Assembly: GCA_022432975.1 (NCBI GenBank) | Contig: CM039511.1 | Coordinates: 47,936,902-48,000,901 of the forward strand | Direction of reading: 5' to 3' | DNA from: Begonia masoniana | Lineage: Eukaryota > Streptophyta > Magnoliopsida > Cucurbitales > Begoniaceae | DNA: 64,000 nucleotides | Shown here: one piece after another, positions 24,081 to 36,219 of the stretch | Layout of the letters: every line of letters begins with the position of its first letter | How positions within the stretch are numbered: the stretch's first letter is position 1 | Notes under the pieces: model-generated | What the model saw: only the letters and a program-made list of their open reading frames with translations | The model's database searches: none | Told to the model about the DNA's origin: nothing | Position numbers and translations under genes: made by a program

Positions 24081-24088
24081 AATAATGC
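24081..24088. repeat. Target site of family A insertion in satellite
   Basis: The left satellite stops after monomer position 66 (AATAATGC) and resumes at position 67 (GCTTGATG) at 36883. The bases just before the resumption (about AACTGA) look like a degraded 5-bp AATGC duplication. The array was therefore continuous before insertion. Confidence 0.7.
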
Positions 24089-24753
24089 TGATGCGAACCA
24101 CGCCAACGATGTGACGGTGACCCACGATCAAAATATTGGCGTCGTCGCTAACCCAGAATCTACAAGTTCGAAGAGGAAATCCTTGACCCGAAATCTATAC
24201 AGATCCGAACCTTGGAATAAGGAGGACGCCACAAACGAATATGCCTGTTCGTTTGATAAGTCAGATTTTGAACGCCACAAGGAGAACCTTGATAAGTTCG
24301 GAGTTTCTTCAAGAAACTAAGAGAAATTCTCTCACAATTAGATAAAACCTGAATCCCTTTTTTTATTCAACTAGGAATGAATATATAGGCATGAAACACC
24401 CCTTCATGCTAGGGTTTCAAGAACAAAATTACTATCTGTCCTTGTAACTCTTAATTAAAATAATGACAATTGCTAAAATAATGACAACTTATGACTTGAC
24501 ATACGACAAGTACTTTTTAAACCCTAAAAACGACAATCGAATTAACTAAATAAATAAACGAAAATGACATAAAAATCATCCCAAAATAGCTTGGATTAAA
24601 AGAACAATCTCTGGTTCTTGCTTCTGAACGCAATTTCCTTCTTTAGGTAAGATTTGACGGACCAAATTGCTCATTTGCTCCTTGATCTGCTTTGCCTTTG
24701 CTCTCGTTATTGGTCCATCCACTTGTAATGTATCCGTCTTGAGGTCCTCATCA
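24089..24753 (-). mobile_element. Family A LTR 1, the 3' LTR (665 bp)
   Basis: LTR with TGATG/CATCA ends (TGATGCGAACC at 24089, GGTCCTCATCA ending 24753), followed by a minus-strand polypurine tract (24754-24768). The terminal part of Pol is encoded inside it (stop codon at 24576-24578). A minus-strand TATA (ATATATA) lies at 24381-24387. That would put transcription start near 24353, where similarity with the solo LTR at 1779 ends. Nearly identical to LTRs 2 and 3. Confidence 0.93.
24381..24387 (-). promoter_or_regulatory. LTR TATA box, family A
   Basis: ATATATA, repeated at 30442-30448 and 36512-36518 in the other two family A LTRs. The copy in LTR 3 would drive the upstream element and the copy in LTR 2 the downstream one. 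Confidence 0.55.
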
Positions 24754-27517
24754 TTCCCTCCCTCTTGAAAATGATTTGTCCTCAAATCAAAATCTGCATC
24801 AAAAGGACTCAAGTCAGAAACATAAACGTTGCACTTACGTTGTACTCACCAGGTAAATCAAGCTTGTAGGCGTTGTTGTTAATTCGCTCAAGCACTTGGA
24901 ATGGTCCATCACCACGAGGAAGCAATTTAGAACGTCGTTGTGCGGGGAATCTCTCTTTGCGCATATGCAACCAAACCCAATCTCCTGGTTCAAAATGAGT
25001 TGACGGCGACCCTTGTTGGCATTCTTGATGTATTGATCTGTTCTCCGCTCAATGTTTTGTCGAGCTCGCTTGTGGAGTTGTTTCACGACTTTTGCCTTCT
25101 TCTCGCCATCTAAATTCACTTGTTCAGAAACAGGTAAAGGTGATAAATCCAATGGGGTTAGCGGATTAAAACCATAAACAATCTCAAATGGTGAAAATTT
25201 AGTGGCTGAATGAATTGAACGATGTAGGCAAACTCAACATGTGGCAAATATTCCTCCCATGACTTAATGTTTTTGCTAATGACTGCCCTCAAAAATGTCG
25301 ATAAAGTCCTATTCACTACCTCAGTTTGACCATCAGTTTGGGGATGACAAGTAGTTGAAAACAAAAGTTTTGTTCCTAATTTCCCCCACAAAGTTTTCCA
25401 AAAGTAACTTAAAAACTTAGCATCACGATCCGAAACTATTGTCCTCGGCATCCATGTAACCGTACTATCTCTCGAAAGAACAATTCAGCAACATTAGAGG
25501 CATCATCAGTTTTATGACAAGGAATAAAATGAGCCATCTTAGAAAAACGATCTACAACCACAAAATCGAATCCTTACCACGCTTAGTCCTAGGTAACCCT
25601 AGCACAAAGTCCATCGAAATGTCAATCCAAGGTGAACTAGGAATAGGCAGTGGTGTGTAAAGCCCGTTCGGTTGTACTCTCGATTTAGCTTGCTTACACG
25701 TAAGACACCTACCAACTATCCTCTCAACATCTCGTTTAATGGGGGCCAATAGAAATGTTCTTGTAGAATTCCTAGAGTTTTTGCTACCCCAAAATGCCCC
25801 ATCAACCCTCCCCCATGGGATTCCCTAATCAATAAATCACGCAAAGAACAGTTGGGAACACACAATTTACCTTCCCTAAATAGGTACCCGTCATGCCTAA
25901 AGAACTTCCCAAACCAAGATTTCTCACACAACCTATAACTCTCTCCAAAATCAACATCATCAATGTAAAGCTGCTTGATATGTTCGAATCCAAGTAATTT
26001 AGCATCTAAGGTTGATATTAAAACATACCTGCGAGAAAGTGCATCAGCAACCACATTCTCCTTACCTTTCTTGTACTGGATGACGTATGGGAATGGCTCC
26101 AAGAATTCAGACCAGTGACCATGGCGTTTGTTCAGCTTGTGTTGGCTCTTGAAATGCTTCAAGGTTTCATGATCGGTGCGGATCACGAACTCCTTTGGCA
26201 TAAGGTAGTGTTGCCACGTCTCGAGGGCACGAACTACGGCATAGAGCTCTTTGTCGTACGTCTGGTAGTTGAGCGTTGCGCCGCTCAACTTCTCACTGAA
26301 GTATGCAATTGGTCTTCGTTCCTGCATTAAAACAGCTCCAATCCTACACCTGACGCATCACACTCAACCTCAAACATTTTATCAAAGTTAGGTAAAGCAA
26401 GTAAAGGGGCATGCGAAAGTTTATATTTCAGAATCTTAAATGCCTCCTCTTGTGCCTCGCCCACTTGAATGGAACATTCTTCTTCATCACATCGGTGAGC
26501 AAGTCCTTCACGAATCGCCGGTAGAAGCTAGCAAGTCCATGAAAACTTCGCACATGTCCAACAGTCGTCGGAGTTGGCCATTCTTGAATTGCGGAAACCT
26601 TTTCATTGTCAACCTGGATTCCCGTGATATTGTTGATGGCGCGAAAATCGGTGCACATTCGCCATGTTCCATCCTTCTTAGGAACCAAAAGAACGGGAAC
26701 AGCGCACGGACTCATGCTCTCCCTCACGTACCCCCTTTCCATCAAGTCGTCCACTTGACGCTGTAACTCCTTTGTCTCCTCTGGGTTGGTGCGATAAGCT
26801 GGCCGATTCGGAATAGAGGCTCCGGGAACAAGGTCAATCTTGTGCTCAATCCCGCGAATGGGTGGCAAACCTTTTGGGAGCTCATCGGGAAATACGTCCT
26901 CAAAGGTCCTGCAAAAGAGAAACAACCAGATTGGAAGGGACAAATCTAGCTTGTTAGTATTTAAAACATCTTCCTTGTACGTGAGAAGGATCATTGGCTG
27001 TTTGTCGGTAATGGCTTGTTTCAGATCATTCTTGGTTGCAAAGAGATTCTGTTTAGAACTGGATGAACTTTCTGGTTTTCTCTCAAGTTTTCCTTGTTTC
27101 CACTCTTTTCTTTCTTGTTCACTCGATTCTGCAACCTAATTTGATCTGCAAAGACCTCTCTTGGGGATAAGGGTACTAATGTGATTGGCTTGTGTTTATG
27201 GGTGAATGAATACTTGTTGGTGAAACCATCATGTTGCACTCTTCGATCAAATTGCCACGGTCTTCCCAACAGGATATGACTAGCTTGCATCGGTACCACG
27301 TCGCACTTCACTTGTCTTCGTACTTTCCAATCCGAAAGGGTACCACCACTTGCTTGGTGACACGTACCTCCCCACTATCATTCAACCATTGCAGCTTGTA
27401 AGGTCGTGGATGTTTCAACGTTAACAATCCCAATTTCTCCACCATAGAAGCACTAGCCACGTTGGTACAACTTCCTCCGTCGACTATGACGCTACCACTT
27501 TGTCTTTCACGTGGCAC
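24576..27517 (-). pseudogene. Family A pol copy 1: protease, RT lacking its core, RNase H, integrase
   Basis: Minus-strand Pol. In order: protease ([20 protein letters not shown]), linker ([20 protein letters not shown]), RT N-terminus ([20 protein letters not shown]...FRAINNIT), then directly [19 protein letters not shown], so the RT palm with its YxDD motif is missing in frame. RNase H ([22 protein letters not shown]), integrase zinc region ([19 protein letters not shown]), core ([27 protein letters not shown]) and the C-terminal GPITRAKAKQIKEQ follow. The last ~60 residues lie in the LTR. The frame is broken at several points by one-base indels that are mostly absent from copy 2. Without the RT core it cannot make cDNA itself. 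Confidence 0.9.
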
Positions 27518-28802
27518 CGGGTGTGGAAAATATTTTCTCGCTGCACCTTATCATCTTCGTCCTCCTTTATCTGTGCACTCAAAGCACGTCGTGCAACCAA
27601 AAGGAAGTCTCCGTTGGCAGCTCCTACCTCCTCATCATCCGTGGAAACATACTCCAATGATGGCATATCTGATTCACCCTCGTCATCACTAGCCTCGGAC
27701 TCGATCTCTCCACTCTCCCGCAACACCATCACTCGCTTATTTGGGCATTGACTTGCAATATGTCCTCTCCCAAGACATTTGAAACACTTGATCTCACTAG
27801 AGCGATTGGGTGTAGGCGTTGGTTTGGCCTGGTTGGGAGAGGGCGTAGTTGTTGCCCGCTGTTCAAACTTACCCTTGGAAGTGGAGGGACTCTCTTCCTT
27901 CTTCGGATACTTTGGTTTCCAAGGCATTTGGTTCGAACTATATTGACGGTTACTACTACGTCGTTGCTGCTGTCTCTCTACCTTCAAGGACATGTGAACC
28001 AAGTCTTCAATCTCGACGTAATGTTGTAGCTCAACCGCGTCGGCAATCTCGCGATTCAACCCCCTCAAGAATCTAGACATTGTCGCTTCTCGATCCTCTT
28101 CGACATTGGCCCGTATCATCGTCATCTCCATATCCTTGTAATATTCATCCACACTCCGACTCCCTTGCCGAAGAGTTTGCAATTTGTTGTGTAGATCACG
28201 CGGTAATGACTCGGTAAAATCGTCGTCGCATCACCCTCTTCATCTCTGCCCAACTCTCAATGGGAAGGTCTCCGTCTTGCCTTCGATCGAGACACAACTT
28301 GTCCCACCCACACTATGCATACTCTGTAAATTCTATGGCAGCAAGCTTCACTTTCTTTCGCTCGGAGTAGTTGTGGCAATCAAAAACTAGCTCTATTTTC
28401 CGTTCCCAGTCCAGGGTACTCCTCTGGATCACTTTTTCCTCGAAACTCAGGAATCTTCATCTTGATGTTTCCCAAATTATAATCAAGTCGGCCTCGGTCT
28501 TGTCTTGCGCGGTCATTCCCATGTCTTCCACGACTGCCCACGGACACCCTATCAAGATCATCCTCCAAGTTTCTCTCATCAATTTCATCGATCTCTTCCA
28601 TAGGGAACTGCGTACGCTGGTTTCTTCTCAGTGCATTATGCCCAGCCTGGGGTTGGACTCGTGTCGCAATCTGTTCCACTTGATCAATTCGCTCATGATC
28701 TCATGAACCCTTGTCTCATCAGCCGCCTCATCTCCCCATGATCGCCTCCATTTGTAAATTTGGCATGTTAGCTGGATGTTGGTTGTCTTCTGCGTCGGAC
28801 AT
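27484..28802 (-). pseudogene. Family A gag copy 1
   Basis: Gag on the minus strand, starting MSDAEDNQHPANMPNLQMEA at 28802 (ATG chosen by homology with copy 2 at 34867 and the MS-start of families B and C). It shows an Arg-rich linker, MKIPEFRGKSDPEEY, a long helical capsid region ending RANVEEDREATMSRFLRGLN, and a CCHC knuckle (CFKCLGRGHIASQC). An acidic linker leads into protease without a clear stop, so a Gag-Pol fusion is likely. Single-base indels near 28700, 28430-28330 and 28200 break the frame relative to copy 2. Confidence 0.87.
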
Positions 28803-29466
28803 GGTTAGGTATTCTCTGCAAGAACGTAGAAGGTGAAGTAAAATAGGACCTCACAACACTCCCTCACGTGTTTCACTCGAAATGTGGAAAATCACTCAAT
28901 TTCACTCGTGTTTGCTCTCAATAATATTGGCTTTTACCTTTAGATATGCTCACCCGCTCGTGCCTTTTCCACTTGATTTTTTTTTTTTTTTTTTTAAAGA
29001 AAACTAATCAAATAGTAATAAATGAGTTTTCCTACAATAACCAAAACTGACAAACCAAAATAAAAGAAAAAATAAATAAATAATGGCAAAATAAGTACTA
29101 CAATTACGAAACAAATAGAAAGTAAAAGGTGAGGAACTATAGGACCTCACAGCACTCCCTCACGTGTTTTCACTCGAAATGAAGAAAAATCACTCAATTG
29201 CACTCGTGTTTACACTCAATAATATTGGCTGTTACCCTCTAATATGCTCACTCACTCGTGCCTTTTTCCACTTGAATTCTCTTTGATTTCTTTCGAAACT
29301 AACCGAATAGTAATGGAAGTTCACAAGTGGCGAACTAAACAAGACAAACCAAAATAACAGACACTACAATTAGTGATGAAAGAACTAGCTCAAATAATCA
29401 GAATAGTATAAGGATGCAAAGGAACAATCCAATGAGATAAGGTAGTTGAATAGATTTAGAGAATCA

Positions 29467-29497
<31 letters not shown>

Positions 29498-30152
29498 GAA
29501 TTTGTAACGAATTGGTAACCGAATTTGTAACAGAATGATAACCGAATTTTGTAGATAACGTTTTAGAGACCAAATCAAATCGGAATTTTACGTTCAGGTA
29601 TGATTTGGAAAGATAACAATCTCATCTAACAACTTAAAGAATAACAATTTCGCAATCGGAATAGTATCAAGATGAAAACTGCGAAATACTTTTGAGCCTC
29701 CACCAATCCTTGATAGTTACAAAATTTCACTTTTGAATAAGAAAACAAGATCCGATTTTGACGTTTCAATACAGATCGGAAAGATAAAACCTAATTCACA
29801 AATCATAAGATGCTGACAATTTTGTTTTGAGGTCTAGAAAATATTCGAATGATTAAATGGTTTTAACCAGATTCGAGTACACCAGAACGGAAATCGACGA
29901 CAGTTACCAAACTATGAATTGATAGGCGAACAAGATCCGATTTTGACGTTTCAACACAGATCGGAAAGCTAACACGTCGTTCTATGATTCATATGAAGAC
30001 GATGTTTTCGTTGACGCATATTTTGAATAGCGAATCACGAGACAAATTGAAACAGATTTCAAGACTCAAGAACCAAATTTATGAAACAACAAAACAAAAA
30101 CGAAAAGGAGGGATAGAACCTGACGAACTCGATTTGGCTCTGAATACCCGCA
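28803..30152 (-). other. Family A leader, copy 1
   Basis: About 1.35 kb of non-coding DNA between LTR 2 and gag. Near gag, a ~300-bp direct duplication carries the CACGTGAGGGAG box twice (28865-28870 and 29161-29166 hold its CACGTG core). T runs at about 28978-28996 and 29470-29497 are A-rich on the coding strand. Farther upstream, GATCCGATTTTGACGTTTCA is repeated near 29750 and 29936, with a weaker third copy near 29580. The primer site next to LTR 2 is damaged (GCTCTGAATACC at 30138-30149). Confidence 0.75.
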
Positions 30153-30814
30153 TGATGCGACCACGCCAACGATGTGACGGTGACCCACGATCAAAATATT
30201 GGCGTCGTCGCTAACCCAGAATCTACAAGTTCGAAGAGGAAATCCTTGACCCGAAATCTATACAGATCCGAACCTTGGAATAAGGAGGACGCCACAAACG
30301 AATATGCCTGTTCGTTTGATAAGTCAGATTTGAACGCCACAAGGAGAACCTTGATAAGTTCGGAGTTTCTTCAAGAAACTAAGAGAAATTCTCTCACAAT
30401 TAGATAAACCTGAATCCCTTTTTTTATTCAACTAGGAATGAATATATAGGCATGAAACACCCCTTCATGCTAGGGTTTCAAGAACAAAATTACTATCTTG
30501 TCCTTGTAACTCTTAATTAAATAAATGACAATTGCTAAAATAATGACAACTTATGACTTGACATACGACAAGTACTTTTTAAACCCTAAAAACGACAATC
30601 GAATTAACTAAATAAATAAAACGAAATGACATAAAAATCATCCCAAAATAGCTTGGATTAAAAGAACAATCTCTGGTTCTTGCTTCTGAACGCAATTTCC
30701 TTCTTTAGGTAAGATTTGACGGACCAAATTGCTCATTTGCTCCTTGATCTGCTTTGCCTTTGCTCTCGTTATTGGTCCATCCACTTGTAATGTATCCGCT
30801 TGAGGTCCTCATCA
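30153..30814 (-). mobile_element. Family A LTR 2, central shared LTR (662 bp)
   Basis: Complete LTR between two internal regions. It is the 5' LTR of copy 1 (to its left, read on minus) and the 3' LTR of copy 2 (to its right). It is flanked by a damaged primer site at 30138-30149 and a polypurine tract at 30815-30829. Only one LTR separates the two internal regions and there is no satellite between them. Confidence 0.92.
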
Positions 30815-33540
30815 TTCCCTCCCTCTTGAAAATGATTTGTCCTCAAATCAAAATCTGCATCAAAAGGGACTCAAGTCAGAAACATTAAACGTTGCACTTA
30901 CGTTGTACTCACCAGGTAAATCAAGCTTGTAGGCGTTGTTGTTAATTCGCTCAAGCACTTGGAATGGTCCATCACCACGAGGAAGCAATTTAGAACGTCG
31001 TTGTGCGGGGAATCTCTCTTTGCGCATATGCAACCAAACCCAATCTCCTGGTTCAAAAATGAGTTGACGGCGACCCTTGTTGGCATTCTTGATGTATTGA
31101 TCTGTTCTCCGCTCAATGTTTTGTCGAGCTCGCTTGTGGAGTTGTTTCACGACTTTTGCCTTCTTCTCGCCATCTAAATTCACTTGTTCAGAAACAGGTA
31201 AGGTGATAAATCCAATGGGGTTAGCGGATTAAAACCATAAACAATCTCAAATGGTGAAAATTTAGTGGCTGAATGAATTGAACGATTGTAGGCAAACTCA
31301 ACATGTGGCAAATATTCCTCCCATGACTTAATGTTTTTGCTAATGACTGCCCTCAAAAATGTCGATAAAGTCCTATTCACTACCTCAGTTTGACCATCAG
31401 TTTGGGGATGACAAGTAGTTGAAAACAAAAGTTTTGTTCCTAATTTCCCCCACAAAGTTTTCCAAAAGTAACTTAAAAACTTAGCATCACGATCCGAAAC
31501 TATTGTCCTCGGCATCCCATGTAACCGTACTATCTCTCGAAAGAACAATTCAGCAACATTAGAGGCATCATCAGTTTTATGACAAGGAATAAAATGAGCC
31601 ATCTAGAAAAACGATCTACAACCACAAAAATCGAATCCTTACCACGCTTAGTCCTAGGTAACCCTAGCACAAAGTCCATCGAAATGTCAATCCAAGGTGA
31701 ACTAGGAATAGGCAGTGGTGTGTAAAGCCGTTCGGTTGTACTCTCGATTTAGCTTGCTTACACGTAAGACACCTACCAACCTATCCTCTCAACATCTCGT
31801 TTAATGTGGGGCCAATAGAAATGTTCTTGTAGAATTCCTAGAGTTTTTGCTACCCCAAAATGCCCCATCACCCTCCCCCATGGATTCCCTAATCAATAAA
31901 TCACGCAAAGAACAGTTGGGAACACACAATTTACCTTCCCTAATAGGTACCCGTCATGCCTAAAGAACTTCCCAAACCAAGATTTCTCACACAACCTATA
32001 ACTCTCTCCAAAATCAACATCATCAATGTAAAGCTGCTTGATATGTTCGAATCCAAGTAATTTAGCATCTAAGGTTGATATTAAAACATACCTGCGAGAA
32101 AGTGCATCAGCAACCACATTCTCCTTACCTTTCTTGTACTGGATGACGTATGGGAATGGCTCCAAGAATTCAGACCAGTGACCATGGCGTTTGTTCAGCT
32201 TGTGTTGGCTCTTGAAATGCTTCAAGGTTTCATGATCGGTGCGGATCACGAACTCCTTTGGCATAAGGTAGTGTTGCCACGTCTCGAGGGCACGAACTAC
32301 GGCATAGAGCTCTTTGTCGTACGTCTGGTAGTTGAGCGTTGCGCCGCTCAACTTCTCACTGAAGTATGCAATTGGTCTTCGTTCCTGCATTAAAACAGCT
32401 CCAATCCCTACACCTGAAGCATCACACTCAACCTCAAACATTTTATCAAAGTTAGGTAAAGCAAGTAAAGGGGCATGCGAAAGTTTATATTTCAGAATCT
32501 TAAATGCCTCCTCTTGTGCCTCGCCCCACTTGAATGGAACATTCTTCTTCATCACATCGGTGAGCAAGTCCTTCACGAATCGCCGGTAGAAGCTAGCAAG
32601 TCCATGAAAACTTCGCACATGTCCAACAGTCGTCGGAGTTGGCCATTCTTGAATTGCGGAAACCTTTTCATTGTCAACCTGGATTCCCGTGATATTGTTG
32701 ATGGCGCGAAAATCGGTGCACATTCGCCATGTTCCATCCTTCTTAGGAACCAAAAGAACGGGAACAGCGCACGGACTCATGCTCTCCCTCACGTACCCCC
32801 TTTCCATCAAGTCGTCCACTTGACGCTGTAACTCCTTTGTCTCCTCTGGGTTGGTGCGATAAGCTGGCCGATTCGGAATAGAGGCTCCGGGAACAAGGTC
32901 AATCTTGTGCTCAATCCCGCGAATGGGTGGCAAACCTTTTGGGAGCTCATCGGGAAATACGTCCTCAAAGTCCTGCAAAAGAGAAACAACCAGATTTGGA
33001 AGGGACAAATCTAGCTTGTTAGTATTTAAAACATCTTCCTTGTACGTGAGAAGGATCATTGGCTGTTTGTCGGTAATGGCTTGTTTCAGATCATTCTTGG
33101 TTGCAAAGAGATTCTGTTTAGAAATGGATGAACTTTCTGGTTTTCTCTCAAGTTTTCCTTGTTTCCACTCTTTTCTTTCTTGTTCACTCGATTTCTGCAA
33201 CCTAATTTGATCTGCAAAGACCTCTCTTGGGGATAAGGGTACTAATGTGATTGGCTTGTGTTTATGGGTGAATGAATACTTGTTGGTGAAACCATCATGT
33301 TGCACTCTTCGATCAAATTGCCACGGTCTTCCCAACAGGATATGACTAGCTTGCATCGGTACCACGTCGCACTTCACTTCGTCTTCGTACTTTCCAATCC
33401 GAAAGGGTACCACCACTTGCTTGGTGACACGTACCTCCCCACTATCATTCAACCATTGCAGCTTGTAAGGTCGTGGATGTTTCAACGTTAACAATCCCAA
33501 TTTCTCCACCATAGAAGCACTAGCCACGTTGGTACACTTC
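30638..33540 (-). pseudogene. Family A pol copy 2: protease, RT lacking its core, RNase H, integrase
   Basis: Same domain order as copy 1. A single open frame (33527-31893, 544 residues) covers protease remainder, linker, RT N-terminus, the deletion point [15 protein letters not shown], RNase H ([29 protein letters not shown]) and the start of integrase. The RT-core deletion is thus in frame and identical to that of copy 1. It ends at a homopolymer indel near 31940, where copy 1 is in frame. Integrase continues in other frames: 31602-31180 holds [14 protein letters not shown] and [19 protein letters not shown], and 31183-30860 holds the C-terminal barrel region ending FNVSDLSPF. The Pol end lies in LTR 2 (stop at 30638-30640). 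Confidence 0.9.
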
Positions 33541-34867
33541 CTCCGTCGACTATGACGCTACACACTTTGTCTTTCACGTGGCACCGGGTGTGGAAATATT
33601 TTCTCGCTGCACCTTATCATCTTCGTCCTCCTTTATCTGTGCACTCAAAGCACGTCGTGCAACCAAAAGGAAGTCTCCGTTGGCAGCTCCTACCTCCTCA
33701 TCATCCGTGGAAACATACTCCAATGATGGCATATCTGATTCACCTCGTCATCACTAGCCTCGGACTCGATCTCTCCACTCTCCCGCAACACCATCACTCG
33801 CTTATTTGGGCATTGACTTGCAATATGTCCTCTCCCAAGACATTTGAAACACTTGATCTCACTAGAGCGATTGGGTGTAGGCGTTGGTTTGGCCTGGTTG
33901 GGAGAGGGCGTAGTTGTTGCCCGCTGTTCAAACTTACCCTTGGAAGTGGAGGGACTCTCTTCCTTCTTCGGATACTTTGGTTTCCAAGGCATTTGGTTCG
34001 AACTATATTGACGGTTACTACTACGTCGTTGCTGCTGTCTCTACCTTCAAGGACATGTGAACCAAGTCTTCAATCTCGACGTAATGTTGTAGCTCAACCG
34101 CGTCGCAATCTCGCGATTCAACCCCCTCAAGAATCTAGACATTGTCGCTTCTCGATCCTCTTCGACATTGGCCCGTATCATCGTCATCTCCATATCCTTG
34201 TAATATTCATCCACACTCCGACTCCCTTGCCGAAGAGTTTGCAATTTGTTGTGTAGATCACGCCGGTAATGACTCGGTACAAATCGTCGTCGCATCACCC
34301 TCTTCATCTCTGCCCAACTCTCAATGGGAAGGTCTCCGTCTTGCCTTCGATCGAGACACAACTTGTCCCACCACACTATTGCATACTCTGTAAATTCTAT
34401 GGCAGCAAGCTTCACTTTCTTTCGCTCGGAGTAGTTGTGGCAATCAAAAACTAGCTCTATTTTCCGTTCCCAGTCCAGGTACTCCTCTGGATCACTTTTT
34501 CCTCGAAACTCAGGAATCTTCATCTTGATGTTTCCCAAATTATAATCAAGTCGGCCTCGGTCTTGTCTTGCGCGGTCATTCCATGTCTTCCACGACTGCC
34601 CACGGACACCCTATCAAGATCATCCTCCAAGTTTCTCTCATCAATTTCATCGATCTCTTCCATAGGGAACTGCGTACGCTGGTTTCTTCTCAGTGCATTA
34701 TGCCCAGCCTGGGGTTGGACTCGTGTCGCAATCTGTTCCACTTGATCAATTCGCTCATTGATCTCATTGAACCCTTGTCTCATCAGCCGCCTCATCTCCC
34801 CCATGATCGCCTCCATTTGTAAATTTGGCATGTTAGCTGGATGTTGGTTGTCTTCTGCGTCGGACAT
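33541..34867 (-). pseudogene. Family A gag copy 2
   Basis: Starts at 34867 with MSDAEDN and continues through a heptad-like helical segment (MEAIMGEMRRLMRQGFNEIN). The capsid region follows in 34538-34047 ([62 protein letters not shown]), then a CCHC knuckle CFKCLGRGHIASQC (33992-33690). Frames change near 34530, 34060 and 33745 by one-base indels, and again before the protease site near 33540. Most of these positions are intact in copy 1. Confidence 0.88.
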
Positions 34868-35535
34868 GGTTAGGTATTCTCTGCAAGAACGTAGAAGGTG
34901 AAGTAAAATAGGACCTCACAACACTCCCTCACGTGTTTCACTCGAAAATGTGGAAAATCACTCAATTTCACTCGTGTTTGCTCTCAATAATATTGGCTTT
35001 TACCTTTAGATATGCTCACCCGCTCGTGCCTTTTCCACTTGATTTTTTTTTTTTTTTTTTTAAAGAAAACTAATCAAATAGTAATAAATGAGTTTTCCTA
35101 CAATAACAAAAACTGACAAACCAAAATAAAAAGAAAAAAATAAATAAATAATGGCAAAATAAGTACTACAATTACGAAACAAATAAGAAAGTAAAAGGTG
35201 AGGAAATATAGGACCTCACAGCACTCCCTCACGTGTTTCACTCGAAATGAAGAAAAATCACTCAATTGCACTCGTGTTTACACTCAATAATATTGGCTGT
35301 TACCCTCTAATATGCTCACTCACTCGTGCCTTTTTCCACTTGAATTCTCTTTGATTTCTTTCGAAACTAACCGAATAGTAATGGAAGTTCACAAGTGGCG
35401 AACTAAACAAGACAAACCAAAATAACAGACACTACAATTAGTGATGAAAGAACTAGCTCAAAATAATCAGAATAGTATAAGGATGCAAAGGAACAATCCA
35501 ATGAGATAAGGTAGTTGAATAGATTTAGAGAATCA

Positions 35536-35567
<32 letters not shown>

Positions 35568-36205
35568 GAATTTGTAACCGAATTGGTAACCGAATTTGTA
35601 ACAGAATTGATAACCGAATTTGTAGATAACGTTTTAGAGACCAAATCAAATCGGAATTTTACGTTCAGGTATGATTTGGAAAGATAACAATCTCATCTAA
35701 CAACTTAAAGAATAACAATTTCGCAATCGGAATAGTTATCAAGATGAAAACTGCGAAATACTTTTGAGCATCACCAATCCTTGATAGTTACAAAATTTCA
35801 CTTTTGAATAAGAAAACAAGATCCGATTTTGACGTTTCAATACAGATCGGAAAGATAAACACTAATTCACAAATCATAAGATGCTGACAATTTTGTTTGA
35901 GGTCTAGAAAATATTCGAATGATTAAAATGGTTTTAACCAGATTCGAGTACACCAGAACGAAATCGACGACAGTTACAAAACTATGAATTTGAATAGGCG
36001 AACAAGATCCGATTTTGACGTTTCAACACAGATCGGAAAGCTAACACGTCGTTCTATGATTCATATGAAGACGATGTTTTCGTTTGACGCATATTTGAAT
36101 AGCGAATCAACGAGACAAATTGAAACAGATTTCAAGACTCAAGAACCAAATTTATGAAACAAAACAAAACGAAAAGGAGGGATAGAACCTGACGAACTCG
36201 ATTTG
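34868..36205 (-). other. Family A leader, copy 2
   Basis: Close copy of 28803-30137. The box ending CTCACGTG (reverse complement of CACGTGAG) occurs at 34928-34935 and 35228-35235, in two ~300-bp direct repeats. T runs lie at about 35043-35060 and 35540-35567. The GATCCGATTTTGACGTTTCA repeat recurs near 35820 and 36006. No open frame looks real. Confidence 0.78.
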
Positions 36206-36217
36206 GCTCTGATACCA
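36206..36217 (-). promoter_or_regulatory. Primer-binding site, family A
   Basis: Minus strand TGGTATCAGAGC, complementary to the 3' end of plant initiator tRNA-Met, two bases from LTR 3. This intact site fixes the orientation of the family A elements. Confidence 0.88.
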
Positions 36218-36219
36218 AA

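Larger units (their letters stand above)
9205..24088 (+). repeat. 208-bp satellite array, left block (~72 monomers)
   Basis: Head-to-tail tandem repeat. GATGAGAACG recurs at 9673, 9881, 10089, 10297 and 10505, exactly 208 bp apart. A typical monomer is 38.5% GC by my count (80 of 208) and holds one ATCGAT (ClaI) site. Monomers differ by substitutions and by many single-base indels, densest in about 18.7-22 kb. Variant spacing shows 4-monomer (about 832 bp) and 6-monomer (about 1248 bp) higher-order units. All monomers have the same orientation. Apparent open frames in the array are chance products of the repeat. Such arrays are typical of plant centromeres, but that role is inferred. Confidence 0.95.

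Noticed and set aside
24021..24320. 99-codon plus-strand open frame across the satellite/LTR border
   Set aside because: It fuses satellite to LTR sequence. The same LTR part is open at 1618, 30174 and 36203 only because the LTR lacks stops in that frame; no domain or start context supports a gene.
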